This document shows positions 1 to 5,210 of a DNA stretch of 8,744 nt, piece after piece (position 1 is the first letter of the stretch; each line of letters starts with the position of its first letter). This stretch comes from Deltaproteobacteria bacterium (lineage in GTDB: Bacteria > UBA10199 > DSSB01): assembly GCA_021414045.1 (NCBI GenBank), contig JAIOPF010000217.1, positions 1 to 8,744 of the forward strand, written 5' to 3'. The position numbers and the translations under genes are program-made. The notes beneath the pieces were generated by a model. The model had not been told where the DNA came from and made no database searches. It worked only from the letters and a program-made list of their open reading frames with translations.

Positions 1-341
<341 letters not shown>

Positions 342-346
342 TTAGG

Positions 347-351
347 CTCCT
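347..351 (-). promoter_or_regulatory. Ribosome binding site of argB
   Basis: On the minus strand AGGAG lies 8 nt before the ATG at 338, which supports that start over the internal Met15. The ten bases CTTTTAGGAG around it recur in front of hslV, so the two genes share the same kind of strong initiation signal. Confidence 0.75.
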
Positions 352-402
352 AAAAGAGGAAACCCCCATCCCCTCCAGATGATTACGGGAGGGGGTCAGG
401 GG
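352..402 (-). terminator. GC-rich hairpin with U-rich tail between hslU and argB (possible leaky terminator)
   Basis: A perfect 7-bp stem, CCCCTCC (370-376) with GGAGGGG (388-394), encloses an 11-nt loop. It can extend imperfectly through the C runs at 363-367 and the G runs at 395-402. Read on the minus strand, the 3' arm is followed by TTTCCTCTTTT just before the argB ribosome binding site, an arrangement like an intrinsic terminator. It could reduce read-through from hslVU into argB, or act as an attenuator. The broken U tract argues for partial termination only. Confidence 0.45.
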
Positions 403-432
403 AAGCGCCTTTTTAGCGATAATCGGAAAAAT

Positions 433-1779
433 TCACAATATGTATCTGCTGAGATCCTGATCTTTGACCACGTCCGCCAGCTTTTCGTGGACATAGGCGG
501 CATCGACCTTGAGGTCGAAACCCGGGCGGTCGGGGGCCTCGAAGGAGATCTCGTCCAGGACCTTTTCCATGATGGTATGCAGGCGCCGGGCGCCGATATT
601 CTCGGTGCGCTCGTTCACGATGGCGGCGAACTCGGCGATTTCCTTGAGTCCTTCCGGGGTGAATTCCGCCCTCACTTTTTCGGTGGCCAGCAAGGCCACG
701 TACTGCTTGGTCAAGGAGTTGGCCGGCTCTTGGAGGATGCGGAGGAAGTCTTCCTTCGTGAGGGAGTCGAGCTCGACACGGATGGGAAAGCGCCCCTGCA
801 ACTCCGGTATCAAGTCGCTGGGTTTCGAGACGTGAAAGGCCCCCGCGGCGATGAAGAGGATATGGTCGGTGCGGACCATGCCGTATTTTGTGTTGACGTT
901 GCTCCCCTCGACGATGGGCAAAATGTCGCGCTGAACGCCTTCCCGGGAGACGTCGGGCCCATGCTGGGATTCCCGGCCGGCGATCTTGTCGATCTCGTCC
1001 AAGAAAACAATGCCGCTCTGCTCCACCCTTTCGATGGCCCTCTTGTTGACCGAATCCACGTCGATCAACTTTGCGGCTTCTTCCTGGGTCAGGGCCACCA
1101 AAGCCTCGGGGACCTTGAGTTTGCTGCGTTTGCGACCCTTGGGAAAGAGCCCCGACATCATGTCTTTCAGGTTCATTCCCAGTTCGTCCATATTGGGACC
1201 CGAGACCACTTCGATCATCGGCATGATGCCGGATGGAGCCCCTCCCGACTCGAGTTCGACCGTGCGGTCGTCCAGCTTGCCCTCCTTCAGCATTTGCCGA
1301 AGCCTTTCTCGGGTGGGCGGCGCTGCAGCATCCGGTTCGGCGGGGTTGGCCTTGGGCGTCGTGGGCAGCAGCAAATCGAGCAAGCGCTCTTCGGCCAAGT
1401 CTTCGGCCTTGGTCTTGACCTGGGCGGTTTCTTCTTCCCGCACCATCTTGACGCCGGTCTCGGTGAGCTCGCGGATGATGGACTCGACGTCCTTGCCGAC
1501 GTAACCCACCTCGGTGAATTTACTCGCCTCGACCTTGATGAAGGGCGCGTTGGCGAGTTTGGCCAAGCGACGGGCGATCTCGGTCTTGCCGACGCCGGTG
1601 GGCCCGATCATGATGATGTTCTTGGGGGCGATCTCGTCGCGCAAGTCGGGAGCGACATTCTGTCGCCGCCAACGGTTGCGCAGGGCGATGGCGACCGCGC
1701 GCTTCGCGGCCTTTTGGCCGACGATGAAGCGGTCGAGTTCGGAAACGATCTCTCGGGGGGTGAAATTGACGGCTTTCAT
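433..1779 (-). CDS. hslU: ATP-dependent protease ATPase subunit HslU (ClpY)
   Basis: HslU is the AAA+ unfoldase ring that recognises, unfolds and threads substrates into the HslV peptidase in the cytoplasm. The 448-residue product is close to the usual length of about 443. Visible motifs: N-terminal [17 protein letters not shown]; Walker A GPTGVGKT (59-66); the pore loop GYVG (92-95), which grips the substrate; the inserted I-domain (about 110-245); Walker B FLDEID (259-264); the sensor 1 stretch [11 protein letters not shown] (306-316); [12 protein letters not shown] with the likely arginine finger Arg330; and GARRL (397-401) in sensor 2. The C-terminus ends in DQDLSRYIL, the conserved tail that inserts between HslV subunits and activates them. 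The gene starts 14 nt after the hslV stop, preceded only by a weak AAGAG, so translation is probably coupled to hslV. I see no missing catalytic residue. The I-domain is Ala/Pro-rich at 143-156, a variable part of the family. Confidence 0.99.
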   Translation of the reverse strand: MKAVNFTPREIVSELDRFIVGQKAAKRAVAIALRNRWRRQNVAPDLRDEIAPKNIIMIGPTGVGKTEIARRLAKLANAPFIKVEASKFTEVGYVGKDVESIIRELTETGVKMVREEETAQVKTKAEDLAEERLLDLLLPTTPKANPAEPDAAAPPTRERLRQMLKEGKLDDRTVELESGGAPSGIMPMIEVVSGPNMDELGMNLKDMMSGLFPKGRKRSKLKVPEALVALTQEEAAKLIDVDSVNKRAIERVEQSGIVFLDEIDKIAGRESQHGPDVSREGVQRDILPIVEGSNVNTKYGMVRTDHILFIAAGAFHVSKPSDLIPELQGRFPIRVELDSLTKEDFLRILQEPANSLTKQYVALLATEKVRAEFTPEGLKEIAEFAAIVNERTENIGARRLHTIMEKVLDEISFEAPDRPGFDLKVDAAYVHEKLADVVKDQDLSRYIL

Positions 1780-1793
1780 GGGCAGGGTCTCTT

Positions 1794-2333
1794 TTATTCG
1801 ATTTCTTCGATGGTGATGGAATCGTTGGTATAGATGCAGATTTCCGCGGCGATCTTCATCGCGGCAAGGGCGATTTCCTTGGCGTTCATTTTAGTGTTGC
1901 GAAGCAAGGCGCGCGCGGCGGCTAGGGCAAAGGGGCCGCCGGAACCGATGGCGGCGATGCCGTCATCGGGTTCGATGACGTCCCCGTTGCCCGACATGGT
2001 GAAGGTCTTATCCGCGTTGGCTACGATCAGCATGGCCTCGAGGCGACGCAGGATGCGGTCGGTCCGCCAATCCTTGGCCAATTCGACGGCGGCTCGGGTG
2101 ATGTTGCCGTTGAACTGCTCGAGCTTGGCCTCGAATTTCTCGAAAAGAGTGAAGGCATCGGCCGTGGAACCGGCGAATCCAGCGACGACCTTCCCTTCTT
2201 TCATCCGTCTCACCTTCTTGGCTCCGGCTTTCATGACGGTATTGTTGAAGGATACCTGGCCGTCACCGGCGACCGCGACTTGGTTGCCGCGCCGGACGGC
2301 GATGATGGTCGTCGCGTGAAATTGATTTTCCAA
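1794..2333 (-). CDS. hslV: ATP-dependent protease peptidase subunit HslV (ClpQ), TTG start
   Basis: HslV forms the double hexameric threonine peptidase that degrades proteins fed to it by HslU. The protein begins MENQFHA followed by TTIIAVRRG, so the catalytic nucleophile is Thr8 and a seven-residue propeptide must be removed to expose it. Counting from Thr8 as mature residue 1, Asp24 and Lys40 fall at mature positions 17 and 33, the expected active-site residues. GDGQV (23-27), [22 protein letters not shown] and GNGDVIEP are all family signatures. The length, 179 residues (172 mature), is normal. The start is a TTG with AGGAG six bases upstream; an in-frame TAG four codons before it excludes a longer protein, and no ATG lies before Thr8. 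The gene follows xerC after 84 nt and precedes hslU by 14 nt. Confidence 0.98.
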   Translation of the reverse strand: MENQFHATTIIAVRRGNQVAVAGDGQVSFNNTVMKAGAKKVRRMKEGKVVAGFAGSTADAFTLFEKFEAKLEQFNGNITRAAVELAKDWRTDRILRRLEAMLIVANADKTFTMSGNGDVIEPDDGIAAIGSGGPFALAAARALLRNTKMNAKEIALAAMKIAAEICIYTNDSITIEEIE

Positions 2334-2339
2334 AGGAGA

Positions 2340-2344
2340 CTCCT
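2340..2344 (-). promoter_or_regulatory. Ribosome binding site that fixes the TTG start of hslV
   Basis: AGGAG on the minus strand is separated by 6 nt from TTG at 2333-2331. The G and A of this site belong to the codon after an in-frame TAG (2345-2343), so TTG is the only start that keeps the HslV propeptide and has a proper binding site. Confidence 0.8.
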
Positions 2345-2355
2345 AAAAGACGTTC

Positions 2356-2408
2356 ACTTGAGAACGAGGCACCGGGACGTCAAGGCTCAGAAAAAAAATA
2401 TTTTTTTT
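2356..2408 (-). promoter_or_regulatory. Possible hslVU promoter with A/T-rich UP-like element
   Basis: In the 84-nt xerC-hslV gap the minus strand reads TTGACG (2383-2378), five of six matches to a sigma70 -35 box. It is preceded, 7 nt upstream, by an A8-TA-T8 palindrome at the position of an UP element. At a 16-nt spacing the candidate -10 is TCAAGT (2361-2356), only three of six matches, so the -10 is the weak point. CTTGAC also resembles the heat-shock sigma32 -35 (CTTGAA), which would suit hslVU, but no CCCCAT-like -10 is visible. Confidence 0.3.
2391..2408. repeat. Perfect 18-bp A/T palindrome
   Basis: Eight A, then TA, then eight T; the sequence is its own reverse complement. It lies 9 nt after the xerC stop codon and about 60 nt before hslV. 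No GC stem flanks it, so it is not a normal intrinsic terminator. It may be an UP element, a bent-DNA or nucleoid-protein site, or a weak bidirectional stop signal. Confidence 0.9.
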
Positions 2409-2417
2409 CGCCAGCAC

Positions 2418-3320
2418 TCAGGCCTTCGGGTGCGACTTGTCGTAAACGTCCATCAGCTTGTCAAGGCTAATGTGGGTGTACTTCTGCGTGGTGGAGAGGC
2501 TGGAATGGCCCAAAAGCTCTTGAATCCCGCGCAAATCGGCGCCGTTGTTCATCAAGTGCGTGGCGAAACTATGGCGAAGCATGTGGGGAGTCACATTCTT
2601 GGGTAAACCCAATTTCAAGGCATATTGCCGCAGGCGCTTGGCGATGACGCTGGGGTGGATGGCCTTGCCCTGCCTGCCCAAGAACAGGAATTCTTCGTGG
2701 CCCGGTTGCGGCCTGATTTCCGCTCGCGCTTCGAGATATTCCGCCACGGCCGCGCAGGCCTTCTGTCCGACGGGAATGAGGCGCTCTTTGCGCCCCTTCC
2801 CTTTCACCCGCACCATGCACTCTTTCAAATCCAAGGCGGGAATGCCGAGGCCCGTCAACTCACCGATTCGGAGGCCGCTTGAGTAAAAGAGCTCAAGGAT
2901 GGCCCGGTCGCGCCGAGCATCGAAATCCTTCCCCTGCGGTATCTCCATCAGACGGAAGGCCTCATCGACGTCCAAAAACTTCGGCAAGGTCTTCGGTATT
3001 TTGGGCGCGGAAAGATCGAGCGTGACATTGCGCTCGATCAGGCCGCGTTTCGCGAGGAATTTGTAAAAACTCCGCAGCGTCGCGATGCGACGACCCAGCG
3101 AACTGGCCTTCAAACGACCGTGAGCCTGCGCGAGATAAGCGCGCAAAGGGAGCACGTCTAGTTTTTCCCACTGGACTTCTCCTCCCTCGGTCCAGCTCGG
3201 CTGTTGTCGGACGAAGAACTCCGTCACTTCCCGCAGGTCAATCGCGTAATTCTTGAGGGTGTGGGGGGAAAAATTCTTTTCGGTGCGTAGGTAGTTGAGG
3301 AACTCCTCGACGCGGGTCAA
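2418..3320 (-). CDS. xerC: Tyrosine recombinase XerC, TTG start overlapping trmFO stop
   Basis: XerC acts with XerD at the dif site to resolve chromosome dimers at division. Numbered from the TTG at 3320, the protein has 300 residues, the normal XerC length. The N-terminal SAM-like core-binding domain (about 1-100, starting [20 protein letters not shown]) is followed by the catalytic domain with the full active set: Arg151 in SGLRIGEL, Lys175 in KGKGRKER, His246 and Arg249 in [11 protein letters not shown], His272 in [10 protein letters not shown] and nucleophile Tyr281 in QKYTH. The frame can be extended 12 codons to an ATG at 3356, but that would bury 40 nt in trmFO, has no visible binding site, and adds residues unlike the family. 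The TTG overlaps the trmFO stop as TTGA and has GGAGG six bases upstream. XerC rather than XerD or a phage integrase is favoured by length and housekeeping context; the dif site is not in the window. Confidence 0.95.
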   Translation of the reverse strand: MTRVEEFLNYLRTEKNFSPHTLKNYAIDLREVTEFFVRQQPSWTEGGEVQWEKLDVLPLRAYLAQAHGRLKASSLGRRIATLRSFYKFLAKRGLIERNVTLDLSAPKIPKTLPKFLDVDEAFRLMEIPQGKDFDARRDRAILELFYSSGLRIGELTGLGIPALDLKECMVRVKGKGRKERLIPVGQKACAAVAEYLEARAEIRPQPGHEEFLFLGRQGKAIHPSVIAKRLRQYALKLGLPKNVTPHMLRHSFATHLMNNGADLRGIQELLGHSSLSTTQKYTHISLDKLMDVYDKSHPKA

Positions 3321-4660
3321 GCGGCACCTCCCATGGCCAAATTGCCAAGATTCCATGCGGCGATTTGCGCCAAGGCCTGTTCGGCCAACTCGAGGCGACG
3401 CTCCTTGCGACTGAGATGTTTCGGGATTTCCAAAAGCCCGAAATTAATGTTCATCGGCTGGAAATCCGCCCCTGTGGCTCCGGTGACATGCCGTACCAAG
3501 GCGCCCAGGGCGGTCGACGGGGGCGGAGGCTTAAGCTCGCGGCCCTTGAGGCGATCCGCGAGGACCATCCCGGCATAGAGTCCCATCGAGGCCGATTCGA
3601 CATAGCCCTCGACGCCGATCATTTGCCCGGCCAAAAAAAGTCCGGGCCGCGACTTCAATTCGAGCTGGTCGCTCAGCAACACGGGGGAATGAATGAAGGT
3701 ATTGCGATGCATGCTGCCGAGGCGGACGAATTCGGCCTTCTCCAAACCGGGAATCATGCCGAAAACCCGCTTCTGCTCCGGGTACTTCATGCGAGTCTGA
3801 AATCCGACCATGTTGTAAAGCGTCGCATGCAGGTTGTCCTGCCGAAGCTGGACGACGGCGTGGGGCCTAAGGCCCGTGCGTGGATCGATCAGCCCGACGG
3901 GTTTCATGGGCCCAAAAGCGAGGGTGTCGCGGCCTCGTTCGGCCATCACTTCGACCGGAAGGCAGCCTTCGAAGAACTTCGGCTTCTCGAATTCCTTGGT
4001 CGCGACTTTTTCCGCGGCGACCAAGGCGGCCACGAAGGCTTCGTATTCTTCCCGATTCATCGGGCAATTCAGGTAATCCGCCTCGCCCTTGTCGTAGCGC
4101 GAGGCGCGGAAAGCGATATCGAGATTGATGCTATCCGCCTCCACGATGGGAGCGATGCTGTCGTAGAAGTATAGGTATTCGGAGCCGGTGAGCTGGCGGA
4201 TATTTTCAGCCAGGGCGGGACTGGTCAAGGGGCCGGTAGCCAGCAAAACGAGTCCTTGGCTGCCGAGGGACGCGATGCCCGAGATCTCTCCATGGCAAAT
4301 TTCGATACGAGGGTGGTTTTGGATTTCCTGGGTGACAAATTTCGCGAAGCCCTCTCGATCCACCACCAAGGCCCCGCCTCCCGGGACGGAATGACGATCG
4401 GCCGCGCGCATGATCAGCGAGTCTAGGACCCGCATCTCCTCTTTCAGCAAACCCACCGCATTCTTGAGATCGGCGCCGCGCAGCGAATTGCTGCAGACCA
4501 ATTCCGCGAAATCCCCGGTATGATGGGCCTCGGATTTTTTCTCCGGCCGCATCTCGTGGAGGCGAACTTGATGGCCTCTTTGGGCCAACTGCCATGCCGC
4601 CTCGGTACCGGCCAATCCGGCGCCAACAATCGTGACTTCGGGTTCCACTGAAATTTTCAT
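3317..4660 (-). CDS. trmFO: Folate/FAD-dependent tRNA (uracil-54-C5)-methyltransferase TrmFO
   Basis: TrmFO (formerly Gid) makes 5-methyluridine at position 54 in the tRNA T-loop, taking the methyl group from methylenetetrahydrofolate with FAD as reductant. From the ATG at 4660 the protein has 447 residues, near the usual 435-450. The FAD-binding GAGLAG is at 13-18. LHEMRPE and the [18 protein letters not shown] signature follow, with Cys56, and [14 protein letters not shown] carries Cys233; these match the two catalytic cysteines known from Thermus and Bacillus TrmFO. Further family blocks are TGPLTSPAL (142-150), [15 protein letters not shown] (249-263), [12 protein letters not shown] (315-326) and [19 protein letters not shown] (342-360). 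The frame stays open upstream to 4774, but that stretch crosses a terminator-like hairpin and adds 38 residues before the FAD fold, so I reject it. No Shine-Dalgarno precedes the ATG; a promoter ends 8 nt before it, suggesting a leaderless message. The 3' end overlaps xerC. Confidence 0.97.
   Translation of the reverse strand: MKISVEPEVTIVGAGLAGTEAAWQLAQRGHQVRLHEMRPEKKSEAHHTGDFAELVCSNSLRGADLKNAVGLLKEEMRVLDSLIMRAADRHSVPGGGALVVDREGFAKFVTQEIQNHPRIEICHGEISGIASLGSQGLVLLATGPLTSPALAENIRQLTGSEYLYFYDSIAPIVEADSINLDIAFRASRYDKGEADYLNCPMNREEYEAFVAALVAAEKVATKEFEKPKFFEGCLPVEVMAERGRDTLAFGPMKPVGLIDPRTGLRPHAVVQLRQDNLHATLYNMVGFQTRMKYPEQKRVFGMIPGLEKAEFVRLGSMHRNTFIHSPVLLSDQLELKSRPGLFLAGQMIGVEGYVESASMGLYAGMVLADRLKGRELKPPPPSTALGALVRHVTGATGADFQPMNINFGLLEIPKHLSRKERRLELAEQALAQIAAWNLGNLAMGGAA
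3327..3331 (-). promoter_or_regulatory. Ribosome binding site that fixes the TTG start of xerC
   Basis: GGAGG inside the last codons of trmFO lies 6 nt before TTG at 3320-3318, whose last two bases are shared with the trmFO TGA (3319-3317). This supports a coupled start there rather than the ATG at 3356. Confidence 0.8.
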
Positions 4661-4667
4661 GGATGGG

Positions 4668-4696
4668 AATCTAGCGAAAAACTCCGCCGCTGTCAG
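4668..4696 (-). promoter_or_regulatory. Sigma70-like promoter of trmFO, probably leaderless
   Basis: On the minus strand CTGACA (4696-4691, five of six -35 matches) is followed by exactly 17 nt and TAGATT (4673-4668, four of six -10 matches including the first T, second A and last T). Seven bases separate the -10 from the trmFO ATG, so the predicted transcript start falls on or next to the A of ATG. A run of seven T (4703-4697) abuts the -35 and could serve as an UP element. The match with the missing Shine-Dalgarno strengthens the call. Confidence 0.55.
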
Positions 4697-4728
4697 AAAA
4701 AAATGGCAAGACCTGGCTTTGCCAGGTC
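4697..4728 (-). terminator. Terminator-like hairpin just upstream of the trmFO promoter
   Basis: A perfect 8-bp stem GACCTGGC / GCCAGGTC (4710-4717 and 4721-4728) with a 3-nt AAA loop on the minus strand is followed by TTGCCA and then seven T (4703-4697). The gap of six bases before the T run is longer than ideal. It may insulate trmFO from upstream transcription; the T run would also flank the trmFO -35 box. Confidence 0.45.
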
Positions 4729-4733
4729 GCGCA

Positions 4734-4752
4734 GCAAATTCGCAGAATTTGC
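4734..4752. repeat. Perfect 8-bp inverted repeat upstream of trmFO
   Basis: GCAAATTC (4734-4741) and GAATTTGC (4745-4752) form a perfect hairpin with a 3-nt loop. It lacks a T run on either side and sits between the two terminator-like hairpins. It may be a protein-binding dyad or an extra RNA stem; the function is unknown. Confidence 0.6.
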
Positions 4753-4759
4753 GGAGTAC

Positions 4760-4788
4760 AAAAAGAGCCCCCAACTTGCGTTGGGGGC
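4760..4788 (-). terminator. Strong intrinsic terminator (minus strand)
   Basis: A perfect 9-bp GC-rich stem, GCCCCCAAC (4767-4775) with GTTGGGGGC (4780-4788), encloses a 4-nt loop. Read on the minus strand it is followed by TCTTTTTG, a good U tract. It ends transcription arriving from the right, 420 nt after the stop codon of the large surface protein gene, or ends an unrecognised transcript from the island at 4789-5068. Confidence 0.8.
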
Positions 4789-5068
4789 CCTAGGGGTTAA
4801 GAGGAGTGTGGGATATAGGGTCTAATTAAGTAATTTCGGATGTACGCCCATCAGAATAGGCCTGGCAAGATTTTTTTGCTCAGCCCATTTTGTACAGTTT
4901 ATGTTAAGTCTTTTGACGGTTTCGTGAAATAGGAAATTTCGCGTTTCGAGACTGCCCGCAAAAGCCTATCCATAGTGAATTGGAAGGCGTTACCCGCGAA
5001 ATCCAACCCTATCCTCCCCCTCTTCCGACCCCTGAATGAGCTTAAAAACAGCTTCAAAATAATTTCGA
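4789..5068. other. Non-coding island with no recognised gene
   Basis: This 280-base stretch is richer in A+T than its surroundings. The longest frames are a TTG-started 63-codon minus frame ending at 4899, whose start lies inside a hairpin, and a 30-codon plus frame at 4840-4932; neither has a convincing ribosome binding site or a known domain. One imperfect dyad (CGTGAAAT / ATTTCGCG, 4923-4930 and 4936-4943) is visible. It is bracketed on the minus strand by stem-loops at 5069-5204 and by the strong terminator at 4760-4788, so a small RNA ending at that terminator is possible. I recognise no RNA family and no convincing promoter. Confidence 0.5.
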
Positions 5069-5090
5069 TTGGGGCCAGAAAAAGCCCCAA
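5069..5090 (-). terminator. Second stem-loop downstream of the surface protein gene
   Basis: A 7-bp stem TTGGGGC (5069-5075) with GCCCCAA (5084-5090) has an 8-nt loop. On the minus strand it is followed by TCGAAATTATTTT, only loosely T-rich. It starts one base beyond the T-rich tail of the larger hairpin to its right and may be a back-up terminator or part of the same folded 3' end. Confidence 0.4.
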
Positions 5091-5140
5091 ACAAACGAAG
5101 GCCCTCTCGTTGGGCTTATGGCCGTAACTCGAGGGCCTTC
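5089..5140 (-). terminator. Probable intrinsic terminator of the surface protein gene
   Basis: A perfect 10-bp stem, GAAGGCCCTC (5097-5106) with GAGGGCCTTC (5131-5140), is followed on the minus strand by GTTTGTTT. The 24-nt loop can fold further into an imperfect inner stem. It begins 70 nt after the stop codon of the large gene and is the best terminator candidate for it. Confidence 0.6.
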
Positions 5141-5173
5141 TGGGGGTATGGGGTGTTAGGGAACTTGTAAATT

Positions 5174-5204
5174 CCGCTCCTCCGACCCCATGCCGGAGGA
5201 GCGG
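5174..5204. repeat. Long GC-rich hairpin directly after the surface protein stop codon
   Basis: A perfect 11-bp inverted repeat, CCGCTCCTCCG (5174-5184) and CGGAGGAGCGG (5194-5204), has a 9-nt loop and lies 6 nt after the TAA. The minus strand continues AATTTACAAG, with no proper T run, so it is more likely a 3'-end-protecting structure than a stand-alone terminator. Confidence 0.7.
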
Positions 5205-5210
5205 CTTAGA

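Noticed and set aside
379..1833. Long plus-strand open frame (484 codons) opposite hslU
   Set aside because: It is the antisense of a gene with all HslU motifs. The open frame follows from GC-rich codon bias, and its translation shows no family motif.
2418..3320. Tyrosine recombinase considered as a phage or integron integrase marking a mobile element
   Set aside because: The length of 300 residues, XerC-type sequence, coupling to trmFO and hslVU, and lack of att-like repeats or tRNA nearby indicate the housekeeping recombinase.
4661..4774. N-terminal extension of trmFO to a start at 4774
   Set aside because: It would translate through hairpins and a terminator U tract, and adds 38 residues before the conserved FAD-binding start. 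The ATG at 4660 gives the normal length.
4840..4932. Plus-strand 30-codon frame starting with ATG
   Set aside because: It has no clear Shine-Dalgarno, promoter or recognisable sequence, and a frame this short is expected by chance.
4899..5090. Small minus-strand frame of 63 codons (TTG start)
   Set aside because: The start lies inside a hairpin arm, no ribosome binding site precedes it or the internal ATG at 4969, and no domain is recognisable.
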